Below are positions 50,550 through 60,796 of a stretch of DNA of 64,000 bases, one piece after another. The stretch is taken from positions 1 to 64,000 of the forward strand of contig NZ_JAXOJT010000001.1 of assembly GCF_036663835.1 (NCBI RefSeq), in the 5' to 3' direction. Origin of the DNA: Sphingomonas sp. LT1P40. Its GTDB lineage: Bacteria > Pseudomonadota > Alphaproteobacteria > Sphingomonadales > Sphingomonadaceae. A program made the translations under genes and the position numbers. Position 1 is the stretch's first letter. Each line of letters starts with the position of its first letter. The notes below the pieces were generated by a model. It was not told the origin of the DNA. It did not search any database and saw only the letters and a list, made by a program, of their open reading frames with translations.

Positions 50550-51998
50550 TTAGAACGACCCCGGCACTTCGCGCTGTGCCGTCGTCGGACGCTGTGGCAT
50601 CAGCAATTCGCGCGTCGTCCCCTTTGCCGCCGTCGCGCCGATCGCAGTGCAGCTGCGCCCGGCCAGGAAATCCAGCGCGCGGCGCGTCGAGGCCTCCGCC
50701 GGATCGCCCAGTGGCTTGCTGATATCGTCCGATGCCTGGCAGGTCGCACCCATGAAGGGGGCAAGGCCGTCATAATAGGCGCCTTGATGATCCCGATTCT
50801 CTAGCGCGAACGCGATCACGCGCAACCGGTCGTCGCACGCCGACTGGTCGAGCGCGATCTGCCCCACCGGCTTGCCATAAGTGTTGGTGCCGACCAGCGC
50901 CGAGTTCGCGCCCAGATACGGGATGAAGGTGTTCATCACCAGCTCGCTCGCCGATGCCGAACCGCCGGTGCCGATGAACGCGATTCGCGTCGGCGTGATC
51001 GACTGCGGCTGCGGGGCGAAGGTGGTCGTCTCGTTGTTCGACGCTTTTGACGCGCGGAAGGTGGTGTAGCTGGCGACTTGCGCGCTCGTTTTGTCGCGTC
51101 CCAGCAAATTGTTCATCAGGTCAGCGACCGACACCAGCCCGCCGCCATTATAGCGCAGATCGATGATGACCTCGGTAATGCCCTGCGACCTGAAATTGGC
51201 AAAGGCGTTGCGCAGCGGCGTTTCCGCGGTCGTGATGAAGGTGCGCAGGTTGATATAGCCGACCTTGCGTCCGGCATCGTCGATCACCTTTGCGCCGTAA
51301 CGCGACGATACCGGGGTCAGCTCGTAATCGGCCATCGCCACCGTAACCGTGCGCGTGCCCGCCGCATCGCGGATCTGGAACGCCCGCGTCAGGCCGACGG
51401 CGGAGCTGCCCAGCGCGGCATTGAGGCCTGCGCTGCCCTCGGCCGACAGGATCGCGCTGACGTTGCGCAGTGAAGCGCTGCTGTTGCCGATCGCCAGAAT
51501 TTCGGTCCCGCGATCGATGCCGGCGGCCAGCGCGGGCGCGCCCTCGAACGCTTCGGTGATGAACAGCCGGCCCGAACTGTCGAGGCCCAGGCGGAATCCG
51601 AAGCCGGCGCTGGAGCCCGACGAATAATAAGCATTCTCTTCGGCGATCGAGGTGATGTAGGTGAAATAACGGTCCTTGCGCTGTGCCCGCGCGGTCGCGG
51701 TCAGCGCGTCGATATAGTCGTCCACCGTGGAATAGGACGCCGGGTTCAGGCCGGTCGGCAGCGTCTCGGGGAACAGATACCATTCGTTCATCCGCGCCGC
51801 GACCCAGTCCTGCCGCGAACGCAGCGAACAGGTGCCGGTTGGAGTCGGCGTGGATGTGCCGCCGCCCGCGCTCGGTCCGCCGCCCGATCCTCCGCTGACC
51901 GATCCGGACCCGCCACCGCCGCCACAGGCGGAAAGCATGGCGAGGGTTGCGGTCAGCGCCGTCATGCGGCGAATGATGGTTTTGGATACGCGCTTCAT
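50550..51998 (-). CDS. Lipoprotein S41-family (C-terminal-processing-like) peptidase
   Basis: A protein of 482 residues. Lipobox LAMLSACGGG gives Cys25 for lipidation; a long Gly/Ser/Thr/Pro linker follows. PDZ-like region at ~120-230 (FITEAFEGAPALAAGIDRGT, EILAIGNSS), then the S41 core: VGYINLRTF, EVIIDLRYNGGGLVS, catalytic Ser in TGGSASASELVMN and Lys in GTNTYGKPVGQ. Probably acts in the periplasm at a membrane surface on unfolded or tagged proteins. Stands alone, divergent from rpsU. Confidence 0.88.
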   Translation of the reverse strand: MKRVSKTIIRRMTALTATLAMLSACGGGGGSGSVSGGSGGGPSAGGGTSTPTPTGTCSLRSRQDWVAARMNEWYLFPETLPTGLNPASYSTVDDYIDALTATARAQRKDRYFTYITSIAEENAYYSSGSSAGFGFRLGLDSSGRLFITEAFEGAPALAAGIDRGTEILAIGNSSASLRNVSAILSAEGSAGLNAALGSSAVGLTRAFQIRDAAGTRTVTVAMADYELTPVSSRYGAKVIDDAGRKVGYINLRTFITTAETPLRNAFANFRSQGITEVIIDLRYNGGGLVSVADLMNNLLGRDKTSAQVASYTTFRASKASNNETTTFAPQPQSITPTRIAFIGTGGSASASELVMNTFIPYLGANSALVGTNTYGKPVGQIALDQSACDDRLRVIAFALENRDHQGAYYDGLAPFMGATCQASDDISKPLGDPAEASTRRALDFLAGRSCTAIGATAAKGTTRELLMPQRPTTAQREVPGSF

Positions 51999-52232
51999 TT
52001 CAACACCTTACGCCTTTTTTTCGGCCCCGTCAGCCAAAAACACACGGCGCTTGACACCGTCCTGTGGTATCTTCGCCACTTGGCGCTGAAACTCAAGCAA
52101 TAGTCGCAATCGATACCGCCTCCTGCCCTTGTCTTTCCACCCATCCCTTGCTAGTGGCGCGTCCCAACGCCCGGGGCTCATGCTTCGGCGATCCCTGTTC
52201 TATTGAATACGATTCGGAGTTGAGACGGACTT

Positions 52233-52439
52233 ATGCAGATCATCGTTCGCGACAATAATGTCGACCAGGCGCTGCGGGCGCTCAAGAAGAAGCTGCAGCG
52301 TGAGGGCGTCTATCGCGAGATGAAGCTTCGCCGGCATTACGAAAAGCCGAGCGAGAAGCGCGCCCGTGAGCGTGCCGCTGCCGTTCGCCGCGCCCGCAAG
52401 CTGGAGCGCAAGCGCATGGAGCGCGACGGCGCCAAATAG
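52233..52439 (+). CDS. rpsU: 30S ribosomal protein S21
   Basis: A 68-residue, strongly basic protein starting [20 protein letters not shown], with [20 protein letters not shown], the S21 signature. It binds the 3' end of 16S rRNA on the small subunit and supports initiation. It is followed by the FKBP gene after 95 nt on the same strand. The 234 nt upstream (to the S41 peptidase start) hold TTGACA at 52051-52056 but no convincing -10 at the right distance. Confidence 0.97.
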   Translation: MQIIVRDNNVDQALRALKKKLQREGVYREMKLRRHYEKPSEKRARERAAAVRRARKLERKRMERDGAK

Positions 52440-52534
52440 GCTTCGTCGACTCGCCGTCCGCGCAGTTGCGTGGATGGCTTGACCTTTGTGACTTTTCGCC
52501 GCGTCGTGCTGCGGCCACCCGGGATAGCTGATCC

Positions 52535-53155
52535 ATGTCGACCGTGACCGCCGTGCCGATTCCGCTGACGAAGCGCAGCTATCTGGCCTGGATCTGGGTC
52601 GGCATCGTCGTGGCGATTGCCGCTGCGGTCGCGCTGGCATGGTTCGGCACCGCGAAGGTCGTCGCCGAAAAGGGTGACGCGGCCAGCTATCTGGCATGGA
52701 ACAAGGGTCAGTCGGGCGTCACCGAGACGGCATCGGGTCTTCAGATCCAGACGATCAAGGAAGGGCAGGGCGCCAGCCCGACCGACGCCGACGTCGCGCT
52801 GGTGATGTATAAGGGCACGCTGCGCGATGGCACCGTGTTCGACGCCAGCCAGCAGCCGACCCCGCTGCCCGTCGCGGGCATGATCCCCGGTTTCACCGAA
52901 GCGTTGAAGCTGATGAAGAAGGGCGGCGAGTACCGCATCTGGATCAAGCCCGAACTGGGCTATGGTGCTGAGGCGCGCCGCGACCAGCAGGGCCGCGAGG
53001 TCATTCCCGCCAATTCGCTGCTCGTGTTCAACGTCAGCCTGCTCGAATTCCTGCCGCAAAGCGTTTATCAGCAGATGATGCAGCAGCAGCAAATGGGTGG
53101 CGCACCGGGTGGCCCGCCCCCGGGTGGCGCGCCACCGCCGCCCCAAGGTCGCTGA
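52535..53155 (+). CDS. Membrane-anchored FKBP-type peptidyl-prolyl isomerase
   Basis: A protein of 206 residues with one N-terminal membrane helix (~17-40, LAWIWVGIVVAIAAAVALAW), a short linker, and an FKBP domain: DADVALVMYKGTLRDGTVFD, PVAGMIPGFTEALKLMKKGG, RIWIKPELGYG, IPANSLLVFNVSLLEF. The last ~25 residues are a Gln/Met then Gly/Pro-rich tail. Likely faces the periplasm and helps fold proteins by Xaa-Pro isomerisation. It lies between rpsU and the cio operon. Confidence 0.9.
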   Translation: MSTVTAVPIPLTKRSYLAWIWVGIVVAIAAAVALAWFGTAKVVAEKGDAASYLAWNKGQSGVTETASGLQIQTIKEGQGASPTDADVALVMYKGTLRDGTVFDASQQPTPLPVAGMIPGFTEALKLMKKGGEYRIWIKPELGYGAEARRDQQGREVIPANSLLVFNVSLLEFLPQSVYQQMMQQQQMGGAPGGPPPGGAPPPPQGR

Positions 53156-53174
53156 TCGAGCGCCGCTAACCTTC

Positions 53175-53187
53175 CGGGAATATCCCG
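53175..53187. promoter_or_regulatory. 13-bp palindrome upstream of cioA
   Basis: CGGGA-ATA-TCCCG is perfectly symmetric and lies about 90 nt upstream of the cioA GTG, just after the FKBP stop. Candidate operator for oxygen or redox control of the oxidase. There is no T-run, so it is not a classic terminator. Function inferred from position. Confidence 0.3.
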
Positions 53188-53276
53188 CAACTCCGGTTGC
53201 GCGCGGCGCACTTGCGGCACGATTGCAAAAAGCGCACTAGCCCGCCGCGAGAGCCTTTCGGCTTGCGGAGAGTAAG

Positions 53277-54683
53277 GTGTTCGACGCTTTCGATCCCATC
53301 GTCCTGGCGCGAATCCAGTTCGCGTTCACGGTCAGCTTCCACTTCATCTTCCCGGCCTTTTCGATCGGGCTGGCCAGCTATCTGATGGTGCTTGAGGGGC
53401 TGTGGCTGAAGACCGGCCGCGAGCTTTACCTCGACCTGTTCCGCTACTGGATCAAGATTTTCGCCGTCACTTTTGCGATGGGTGTCGTCTCCGGCATCGT
53501 CATGTCTTATCAATTCGGCACCAACTGGTCGGTTTTCTCCGACAAGACCGGGCCGATCCTGGGGCCGCTGATGGCCTATGAGGTCCTCACCGCCTTCTTC
53601 CTCGAAGCCGGCTTCCTCGGCGTCATGCTGTTCGGGATGAAGAAGGTGGGCAAAAAGCTTCACTTCGCCGCCACCTGCATGGTCGCGGTCGGCACCTTCA
53701 TCTCCTCCTTCTGGATTCTCAGCGTCAACAGCTGGATGCAGACGCCCGTAGGTTATGCCATCAACGCCGCCGGGCAGTTCATCCCCGCCGCCCCGTGGTG
53801 GGACATCGTGTTCAACCCCAGCTTCCCTTATCGCCTCGTCCACACCGTCATCGCCGCTTACCTCACCACCAGCCTCGTCGTCGGCGCGGTCGGCGCGTGG
53901 CATCTGCTCAAGGACAAGACCGACGCACACGCGCGAAAAATGTTCAGCATGGCGATGTGGATGGCGGCGATCGTCGCACCCATCCAGATCTTCGTCGGCG
54001 ACCTGCATGGCCTCAACACGCTGGAGCATCAGCCGCAAAAGGTGATGGCGATGGAGGGGCATTATGACAGCCACCCCGACGGCGCGCCGCTGATCCTGTT
54101 CGGCATTCCCAATTCCGCCGAGAAGCGCGTCGATTACAAGATCGAGATTCCCAAGGCATCGTCGCTAATCCTGAAGCATGACGCCAACGCCCCGCTCGCC
54201 GGTCTCGACACCATCCCCGATACCGACGAGCCCCCGGTCGGCATCGTTTTCTGGTCGTTCCGCATCATGGTCGGCATGGGGATGCTGATGCTCGCGCTGG
54301 GCCTGTTCAGCCTGTTCGCGCGCGTTCGCGGCAAGCTCTACGACTGGCCACTGCTCCACCGCGCCGCGCTGGTGATGGGGCCATCGGGGTTCGTCGCAGT
54401 GCTGGCGGGCTGGGTGACGACCGAGGTCGGGCGGCAACCCTTCACCGTGTATAATTTGCTGCGCACCGTCGACAGCGCCTCGCCGCTGGCCGCGCCTGCG
54501 GTCGGCGCGTCGCTGGTGGCGTTTGTGGTCGTCTATTTCGCGGTATTCGGTTTCGGCACCTGGTACATCCTTAAGCTGATGCAGAAGGGCGCACAGCCGC
54601 ACGAGCCGGAAATCACCGATGACGCGCCGATCCGCACGGCGGGCATCACGCCGGGACCGGCGCAGAAGGGGGACGAGCTGTGA
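53277..54683 (+). CDS. cioA: Cytochrome bd-type (CIO) quinol oxidase subunit I
   Basis: A protein of 468 residues with a GTG start and GGAG upstream (53267-53270). CydA/CioA marks: ARIQFAFTVSFHFIFPAFSI (haem-ligand region), GTNWSVFSDKTGPILGPLMA, EVLTAFFLEAGFLGVMLFGM, LSVNSWMQTPVGY, and GWVTTEVGRQPFTVYNLLRT. The Q-loop is short, as in the cyanide-insensitive subfamily. It sits in the inner membrane, oxidises ubiquinol and reduces O2 to water with little or no proton pumping. GTGA overlap with cioB. Confidence 0.93.
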   Translation: MFDAFDPIVLARIQFAFTVSFHFIFPAFSIGLASYLMVLEGLWLKTGRELYLDLFRYWIKIFAVTFAMGVVSGIVMSYQFGTNWSVFSDKTGPILGPLMAYEVLTAFFLEAGFLGVMLFGMKKVGKKLHFAATCMVAVGTFISSFWILSVNSWMQTPVGYAINAAGQFIPAAPWWDIVFNPSFPYRLVHTVIAAYLTTSLVVGAVGAWHLLKDKTDAHARKMFSMAMWMAAIVAPIQIFVGDLHGLNTLEHQPQKVMAMEGHYDSHPDGAPLILFGIPNSAEKRVDYKIEIPKASSLILKHDANAPLAGLDTIPDTDEPPVGIVFWSFRIMVGMGMLMLALGLFSLFARVRGKLYDWPLLHRAALVMGPSGFVAVLAGWVTTEVGRQPFTVYNLLRTVDSASPLAAPAVGASLVAFVVVYFAVFGFGTWYILKLMQKGAQPHEPEITDDAPIRTAGITPGPAQKGDEL

Positions 54684-55687
54684 CCCCCGACCTGACCCTC
54701 GCCACGATCTGGGCGTTCCTGATCGCGTTCGCCGTGTTCGCCTATGTCGTGATGGACGGATTCGACCTCGGCATTGGCATCCTGTTCCCGGTATTCGACG
54801 TGGGGGACGAGCGCGACAAGGCGATGAACTCGATCGCGCCGGTGTGGGACGGCAACGAAACCTGGCTGGTGCTGGGCGGCGGCGGGCTGATGGCGGCATT
54901 CCCGCTGGCTTATGCCGTCATCCTCCCCGCGCTCTATCCGCCGATCATCGCGATGCTGCTGGCGCTGGTGTTCCGCGGCGTGGCGTTCGAGTTTCGCTGG
55001 CGCGATCCGGGTCACCGGCGTTGGTGGGATCTGGCCTTTACCGGCGGATCGTTCATGGCCGCGCTCTCGCAGGGCATCATTCTTGGGGCGTTGCTACAGG
55101 GGATCACGGTATCGGGCCGCGCCTATGCCGGCGGTTGGCTCGACTGGCTGACCCCGTTCACCCTGCTCACCGGTGTCAGTGTCGTCGCGGGCTATGGCCT
55201 GCTGGGTGCGACCTGGCTGATCTGGAAAACCGACGGGCGCGGACAGGACCATGCCTATCGCCTCGCCGGCTGGTTCGGCCTCGCCACCCTTGTCGCCATC
55301 GCCGCTGTCAGCGCCGCGACCCCGTTCCTGTCGCATGGCTACTGGCAACGCTGGTTCGAGTTCCCGAACGTGCTGGCGACCGCACAGGTGCCGCTGCTCA
55401 CCGCGATCATCGCGTTCGCCTTCTATCGCTCGCTGAAGAAGCGGCGGGAGGCGCGCCCGTTCTTCCTCGCGCTCGGCCTGTTCCTGATGGGCTTCGTCGG
55501 CTTGGGCGTCAGCATGTGGCCCTATGTCATCCCGCCCAGCGTCACGATCATGGACGCCGCCGCGCCATCCGCCAGTCAGGGGTTCATGCTGATCGGCGCG
55601 GGTATCCTGATCCCGATCATCCTCGCCTACACCGTCTTCTCCTACTGGGTGTTCCGCGGCAAGGTCGGCACGGACGGCTATCATTGA
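54680..55687 (+). CDS. cioB: Cytochrome bd-type (CIO) quinol oxidase subunit II
   Basis: A protein of 335 residues, GTG start overlapping the cioA stop. CydB signature: FAYVVMDGFDLGIGILFPVF, MNSIAPVWDGNETWLVLGGG, AFPLAYAVILPALYPPIIAM and VFRGVAFEFRWRD. It pairs with CioA in the inner membrane. The third small gene starts on its last base. Confidence 0.93.
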   Translation: MTPDLTLATIWAFLIAFAVFAYVVMDGFDLGIGILFPVFDVGDERDKAMNSIAPVWDGNETWLVLGGGGLMAAFPLAYAVILPALYPPIIAMLLALVFRGVAFEFRWRDPGHRRWWDLAFTGGSFMAALSQGIILGALLQGITVSGRAYAGGWLDWLTPFTLLTGVSVVAGYGLLGATWLIWKTDGRGQDHAYRLAGWFGLATLVAIAAVSAATPFLSHGYWQRWFEFPNVLATAQVPLLTAIIAFAFYRSLKKRREARPFFLALGLFLMGFVGLGVSMWPYVIPPSVTIMDAAAPSASQGFMLIGAGILIPIILAYTVFSYWVFRGKVGTDGYH

Positions 55688-55803
55688 TGACCGACGCCCC
55701 CGGCCCCTTGTGGAAACGCCTCGTCTGGCTGGTGGCGATCTGGACGGCTAGCGTCGCCATTTTGGGACTCGTCGCGATGATCATCCGTTTCTGGCTGTCG
55801 TAA
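55687..55803 (+). CDS. DUF2474 single-helix small subunit of the CIO oxidase
   Basis: A 38-residue protein: [20 protein letters not shown] followed by [11 protein letters not shown], one transmembrane helix. Its ATG (55687-55689) overlaps the cioB TGA stop (55685-55687) as TGATG. DUF2474 peptides occupy the place of CydX/CydS-type small subunits that stabilise bd oxidases. The gene is short, but position, overlap and helix make it convincing. Confidence 0.85.
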   Translation: MTDAPGPLWKRLVWLVAIWTASVAILGLVAMIIRFWLS

Positions 55804-55867
55804 CCGTTGTTTCCCCAGGCGCGTTCGACTAGTGCCGCGCACGATCAAAGCGGGGGATTCGCCGGAA

Positions 55868-56749
55868 ATGAAGGGCATTATTCTGGCGGGGGGCAGCGGG
55901 ACGCGCCTTTATCCGGCGACGCTGGCGATCTCGAAGCAGCTGCTGCCGGTGTTCGACAAGCCGATGATCTATTATCCGCTGTCGGTGCTGATGCTGGCTG
56001 GGATTCGCGAAATCCTGATCATCTCCACGCCGCGCGATTTGCCGATGTTCGAATCGCTGCTGGGCGACGGGTCCGACTTCGGCGTCAGCTTCAGCTATGC
56101 GGTTCAGCCGCAGCCCAACGGTCTGGCCGAAGCCTTCATCATCGGTGCGGATTTCGTCGGCAACGGCCCCAGCGCGTTGATCCTGGGCGACAACATCTAT
56201 CATGGCGACAAGATGGGCGACAAATGCCGCGCCGCCGCCGATGAAGCCGCGAAGGGCGGGGCCAATGTCTTTGCCTATCATGTCGACGATCCCGAGCGGT
56301 ACGGCGTCGTGTCGTTCGACCCCGAAACGGGCCGCGCCACCAGCGTCGAGGAAAAACCTGCCAAACCCCAGTCCAACTGGGCGATCACCGGTCTGTATTT
56401 CTATGACAAGGACGTGGTCGATATCGCAAAATCGATTGCGCCCTCAGCGCGCGGCGAGCTGGAAATCACCGACGTCAACCGCGTCTATATGGATCGCGGT
56501 GACCTCCACATCACCCGGCTGGGGCGCGGCTATGCCTGGCTCGACACCGGCACGCATGAGAGCCTGCACGAAGCGGGGGCGTTCGTCCGCACGATCGAGC
56601 ATCGCACGGGTATCAAGATCGCCTGTCCGGAGGAGATCGCGCTGGAACTGGGCTGGCTCGACGGCGAGGCCGTGCTCAAACGCGCCGCCAGCCTGGGCAA
56701 GACCGGCTATGCCGATTACCTCAAGAAGCGCGTGGCGAGCCTCGCATGA
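55868..56749 (+). CDS. rmlA: Glucose-1-phosphate thymidylyltransferase
   Basis: A protein of 293 residues; ATG 55868 gives the canonical [20 protein letters not shown] start. Other motifs: [81 protein letters not shown]. It makes dTDP-glucose from dTTP and glucose-1-phosphate, first step to dTDP-L-rhamnose. ATGA overlap with rmlC. Confidence 0.95.
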   Translation: MKGIILAGGSGTRLYPATLAISKQLLPVFDKPMIYYPLSVLMLAGIREILIISTPRDLPMFESLLGDGSDFGVSFSYAVQPQPNGLAEAFIIGADFVGNGPSALILGDNIYHGDKMGDKCRAAADEAAKGGANVFAYHVDDPERYGVVSFDPETGRATSVEEKPAKPQSNWAITGLYFYDKDVVDIAKSIAPSARGELEITDVNRVYMDRGDLHITRLGRGYAWLDTGTHESLHEAGAFVRTIEHRTGIKIACPEEIALELGWLDGEAVLKRAASLGKTGYADYLKKRVASLA

Positions 56750-57309
56750 CCCAGTTTAATCGTCTCGCCATCCCGGAAGTGATCGAGGTGATCCCGCCCA
56801 AGTTCGGCGATCATCGCGGCTTCTTTTCCGAAGTGTTCAAGCAATCCGCCTTTGTCGCGGAGGGCATCGACATTGGCTGGATTCAGGACAATCACAGCCA
56901 CTCCGCGCCCGCCGGCACGATCCGCGGCTGTCATTTTCAGGTTCCCCCGACCGCGCAGGACAAGCTGGTCCGCGTGCTGAAGGGGGCCGTTTACGACGTC
57001 GCGATCGACATCCGCAAAGGCTCGCCCAGCTATGGCAAATGGGTTGGCTGCGAATTGTCGGCGGAGAAGTGGAATCAGTTGCTGGTGCCCAAGGGGTTCG
57101 CGCACGTCTTCATGACGCTCGTCCCCCATACCGAGGTGATGTACAAGGTCAGCGCGCCTTGGTCGAAAGACGATGAGCGCGCGATCCGCTGGGACGATCC
57201 CGCGCTCGGCATCGACTGGCCCGATCTCGGCCCGGTGACCATTACCGACAAGGATCGCGACGCGCCGTTGCTCGCCGATTACGATTCCCCGTTCATCTAC
57301 GAAGGCTGA
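56746..57309 (+). CDS. rmlC: dTDP-4-dehydrorhamnose 3,5-epimerase
   Basis: A cupin of 187 residues. Active-site stretch [20 protein letters not shown], then [51 protein letters not shown]. Epimerises C3 and C5 of the keto sugar in the rhamnose pathway. Coupled to rmlA by ATGA; rmlB follows after 7 nt. Confidence 0.95.
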   Translation: MTQFNRLAIPEVIEVIPPKFGDHRGFFSEVFKQSAFVAEGIDIGWIQDNHSHSAPAGTIRGCHFQVPPTAQDKLVRVLKGAVYDVAIDIRKGSPSYGKWVGCELSAEKWNQLLVPKGFAHVFMTLVPHTEVMYKVSAPWSKDDERAIRWDDPALGIDWPDLGPVTITDKDRDAPLLADYDSPFIYEG

Positions 57310-57316
57310 TCGCCCC

Positions 57317-58375
57317 ATGCAGACCGTCCTCGTCACCGGCGGCGCCGGGTTCATCGGCTCGGCGGTGGTGCGCCATCTGGTCCGCAAGGGCGTGCGCGTC
57401 ATCAATCTCGACCTGCTCACCTATGCCGGTAATCCGGCCAGCCTGAAGCCAATCGAGAATGCGCCCAACCACCGCTTCGTGCAGGGGGATATCGCCGACG
57501 TGCCGCTGATCCTGTCGCTGCTGCGTGAGGAGCAGGTCGATGGCATCATGCACCTTGCCGCCGAAAGCCATGTCGACCGCTCGATCGATGGCCCGGCCGC
57601 GTTCGTCGAGACCAATGTCGTCGGCACCTTCCGCATCCTCTCCGCCGCGCTCGATTATTGGCGTGGGCTGGAGGGGGCGAAGAAGGATGCGTTCCGCTTC
57701 CATCATATCTCGACCGACGAAGTGTTCGGCGACCTGCCGTTCGACAGCGGCATCTTCACCGAGGAGACGCCCTATTCGCCGTCCTCGCCCTATTCGGCAT
57801 CGAAGGCGGCGAGCGACCATTTCGTCCGCGCGTGGCACGATACCTATGGCCTGCCGGTGGTGCTCTCGAACTGCTCGAACAACTACGGGCCGTATCATTT
57901 CCCGGAAAAGCTGATCCCGCTCGTCATTCTCAATGCGCTCGAGGGCAAGCCGCTGCCGGTCTATGGCGCGGGCGAGAATGTCCGCGACTGGCTGTATGTC
58001 GATGACCATGCCAAGGCGCTGGAGCTGGTGCTGACCAAGGGCGTCGTCGGCGAAAGCTATAATGTCGGCGGGCGCAACGAGCGGACGAACCTGCAAGTGG
58101 TCGAGACGATCTGCGACACGCTCGACGCGCGCGTGCCGCTGGCCGACGGCCGCAAACGGCGCGAACTGATCACCTTCGTCACCGACCGCCCCGGCCATGA
58201 CCGCCGCTATGCGATCGACGCGAGCAAGATCGAGCGTGAATTGGGGTGGAAGGCGGAGGAAAGCTTCGACACCGGACTCGCCCGCACTGTGGACTGGTAT
58301 CTCGACAATCGCTGGTGGTGGGAGCCGATCCGGTCGGGCAGCTATGCCGGTGAGCGGTTGGGCAAAAGCGCATGA
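57317..58375 (+). CDS. rmlB: dTDP-glucose 4,6-dehydratase
   Basis: An extended SDR of 352 residues: [53 protein letters not shown], catalytic Tyr-x3-Lys in [15 protein letters not shown], and [17 protein letters not shown]. Converts dTDP-glucose to the 4-keto-6-deoxy sugar using bound NAD. Its stop overlaps the rmlD start (ATGA). Confidence 0.95.
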   Translation: MQTVLVTGGAGFIGSAVVRHLVRKGVRVINLDLLTYAGNPASLKPIENAPNHRFVQGDIADVPLILSLLREEQVDGIMHLAAESHVDRSIDGPAAFVETNVVGTFRILSAALDYWRGLEGAKKDAFRFHHISTDEVFGDLPFDSGIFTEETPYSPSSPYSASKAASDHFVRAWHDTYGLPVVLSNCSNNYGPYHFPEKLIPLVILNALEGKPLPVYGAGENVRDWLYVDDHAKALELVLTKGVVGESYNVGGRNERTNLQVVETICDTLDARVPLADGRKRRELITFVTDRPGHDRRYAIDASKIERELGWKAEESFDTGLARTVDWYLDNRWWWEPIRSGSYAGERLGKSA

Positions 58376-59241
58376 AAATCCTCGTCACCGGGCGCGACGG
58401 ACAGGTCGCACAGAGCCTTGCCGAGCGGCATGGCGGGCATGAGCTGATCTTCGTCGGTCGCCCCGATCTCGATCTGGCGGACGCCGCCTCGATCGAGCGT
58501 GTCGTCGCGGCGGTGAACCCCGAACTGGTGATCTCCGCCGCCGCCTACACTGCGGTGGACAAGGCCGAGGACGAACCCGACCTCGCGATGGCGGTGAACG
58601 GGGAGGGGCCGGGCGTCCTCGCCCGCGCCGCCGCGCGGATTAGCGCACCGGTGATCCACCTTTCGACCGACTATGTCTTCGACGGCGGTCTCGACCGCCC
58701 GTGGCGCGAGGACGACGCCGTCGCCCCGCTCGGCGTCTATGGCCGCACCAAGCTGGCGGGCGAGGAAGCGGTTGCGGCGTCGGGCGCAGCTCACGCGATC
58801 CTGCGTACCGCCTGGGTCTATGGCCCGTTCGGCGCGAATTTCGTCAAGACGATGCTGCGGCTGGCGGCGGACCGCGATACGCTGAACGTCGTCGAGGACC
58901 AGATCGGTTGCCCCACATCATCGCTCGACATCGCCGACGGGATCAGTGCCGTAATCGCGGCGTGGCAACGCGATCCGGCGCATGGCGCGAACGCCGTCTA
59001 TCACTTCGCCGGGGCGGGAGAAACGAGTTGGGCCGATTTCGCCCGCGCGATCTTCGCCGAAAGCGTGGGCCGGGGCGGGCCGGGTGCGGCGGTGACCGGC
59101 ATCCCTGCCAGCGCCTATCCGACTCGCGCCGTCAGACCTGCTAACTCGCGTCTGGACTGCACGCGCTTCGCCAGCGTTTTCAATCATTCCACGCCGCTAT
59201 GGCAGCAATCCCTTTCGGAAACCGTGGCGCGACTGGTCTGA
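58372..59241 (+). CDS. rmlD: dTDP-4-dehydrorhamnose reductase
   Basis: A protein of 289 residues, start [16 protein letters not shown] (the GxxGQ form of the Rossmann motif), [46 protein letters not shown] with Tyr/Lys, and [20 protein letters not shown]. Last step to dTDP-L-rhamnose with NAD(P)H. It ends the rml set; 265 nt follow before the sugar transferase. Confidence 0.94.
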   Translation: MKILVTGRDGQVAQSLAERHGGHELIFVGRPDLDLADAASIERVVAAVNPELVISAAAYTAVDKAEDEPDLAMAVNGEGPGVLARAAARISAPVIHLSTDYVFDGGLDRPWREDDAVAPLGVYGRTKLAGEEAVAASGAAHAILRTAWVYGPFGANFVKTMLRLAADRDTLNVVEDQIGCPTSSLDIADGISAVIAAWQRDPAHGANAVYHFAGAGETSWADFARAIFAESVGRGGPGAAVTGIPASAYPTRAVRPANSRLDCTRFASVFNHSTPLWQQSLSETVARLV

Positions 59242-59506
59242 TATTTCGTCCCATTTTGAACACGGCTGGGACAAGGGTTCCAGTGCGTGAGACATGGGCG
59301 ATAGCCGTAACATCCTGTAACTGATTGTTCCGCCGTCAGATTTGGTTAGATGCGGCGCGCTATTCTGCTGCGTAACCCGCTGGACTTCGCACATGCGAAA
59401 GGAGTATGGGGCCAACGCCCGGCATCGCCAGTAAATAGCGAGTCGGCTGCTCAGGCGTCAGGATAAAGCTAAAATCTTTCCGCAATCGCGGACAGAAGGG
59501 GTTCGG
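59242..59506. promoter_or_regulatory. Gap with a 14-bp palindrome before the sugar-transferase gene
   Basis: No convincing gene in these 265 nt. TTCGCA-CA-TGCGAA at 59386-59399 is a near-perfect palindrome, and GAAGGGG just before 59507 is the ribosome site. This is the largest gap in the plus-strand polysaccharide locus, so a separate promoter for the downstream genes is likely here. Confidence 0.4.
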
Positions 59507-60796
59507 ATGCTGATGGTTCGTGAAACGGTGGCGACGCAGGTGCAGGGAACTGTGTTTTCGTCCTTCCGTGTTCAGGCTCTGGCCGGACTGGTCGTCGCCG
59601 TGCTGCTGCCGGCGGCGATCCGCTACGGCACGTTCCAGTTTAGTGATATTACCGGGCTGGACACCTCGATGATCGCGGCGGCCGCGGCTTATCTTGTTGG
59701 CCTGTTTCTGATGCGTCGGGTGCTGATGTTCCCGGGGACGCGCAGCTTCGAGCTGATCCTCCCGTCCTTCAGCACATCCTTTGCGATTGCTCTTGCCACG
59801 CTCTTCGCGCTTCGCCTTGAATATCAGCGCATTTATTTCACCTCGACCTTCCTGCTGGCGGTCGGCATCACGTTCCTCATCAGCTTTTATGTGGAACGCC
59901 GGACCACGCGGCGTTTCTATACGATCCCCAACACCGATGTCGGTGAATTGCGACAGGTGCCGGGCATCGAATGGTGCACGCTGAGCGACCCCAATCTACC
60001 GGCCAATCGCAACGCGCAGATTGTCGCCGACCTGCATTATGACCACCCACCCGAATGGGAACGTTTGCTGGCCGAAGCGGCGGTGGCGGGGCATCCGGTC
60101 TATCACATCAAACAGCTGACCGAATCGCTCACCGGCTGCGTCAGCATGGAGCATTTGTCCGAAAACAGCTTCGGCTCGCTGATGCCGAACCTCGCCTATC
60201 GCAAGGTCAAGCGGCTTGCCGATATCGTCGGCTGTATTCTGCTGACCCCGATCCTGATCGGGCCGATGCTGCTGATCGCGCTGGCGATCCGGCTGGATTC
60301 AAAGGGGTCGGTGATCTTTCGGCAGGAACGGATGGGTTTCCGCGGACATCCTTTCATGATGTACAAATTTCGCACGATGCGGCCCCGGCCGGCATTCGAG
60401 TGCGAGGAGGCGTCACGGCAGGACGCGATGACCCAGGCCGACGATGCGCGGATCACGCGGATCGGCCGGTTCCTGCGCCGCACCCGGCTCGACGAGCTGC
60501 CGCAGTTCGTCAACGTGCTGCGTGGCGAGATGAGCTGGATCGGCCCGCGTCCGGAGGCGGTGCCGCTGTCGCGCTGGTACGAGGCGGAAATTCCGTTCTA
60601 CTTCTATCGCCATATCGTGCGTCCGGGCATCAGCGGCTGGGCCCAGGTCAATCAGGGCCATGTCGCCGACCTTGAGGCTGTGAACCTCAAGCTCAATTAT
60701 GATTTCTATTACATCAAGAACTTCTCGGCCTCGCTCGACATCCTAATCGTGCTGCGCACGCTTAGGACGGTGCTCACCGGCTTCGGGTCGAAATAG
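59507..60796 (+). CDS. Initiating sugar transferase (polyprenyl glycosylphosphotransferase)
   Basis: A protein of 429 residues. The N-terminal half has about four membrane helices (QALAGLVVAVLLPAAIRYG; STFLLAVGITFLISFYV). The C-terminal bacterial-sugar-transferase domain has another helix (DIVGCILLTPILIGPMLLIA) and the catalytic motifs VIFRQERMGFRGHPFMMYKF, RTMRP, RRTRLDELPQFVNVLRGEM, SWIGPRPEAVP, RPGISGWAQVNQG. It loads the first sugar-phosphate onto undecaprenyl phosphate to start capsule or EPS synthesis. Lies between rml and pse genes. Confidence 0.92.
   Translation: MLMVRETVATQVQGTVFSSFRVQALAGLVVAVLLPAAIRYGTFQFSDITGLDTSMIAAAAAYLVGLFLMRRVLMFPGTRSFELILPSFSTSFAIALATLFALRLEYQRIYFTSTFLLAVGITFLISFYVERRTTRRFYTIPNTDVGELRQVPGIEWCTLSDPNLPANRNAQIVADLHYDHPPEWERLLAEAAVAGHPVYHIKQLTESLTGCVSMEHLSENSFGSLMPNLAYRKVKRLADIVGCILLTPILIGPMLLIALAIRLDSKGSVIFRQERMGFRGHPFMMYKFRTMRPRPAFECEEASRQDAMTQADDARITRIGRFLRRTRLDELPQFVNVLRGEMSWIGPRPEAVPLSRWYEAEIPFYFYRHIVRPGISGWAQVNQGHVADLEAVNLKLNYDFYYIKNFSASLDILIVLRTLRTVLTGFGSK

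Noticed and set aside
52051..52079. Sigma70 promoter (TTGACA) for rpsU
   Set aside because: TTGACA is present, but there is no acceptable -10 box 16-18 nt downstream.
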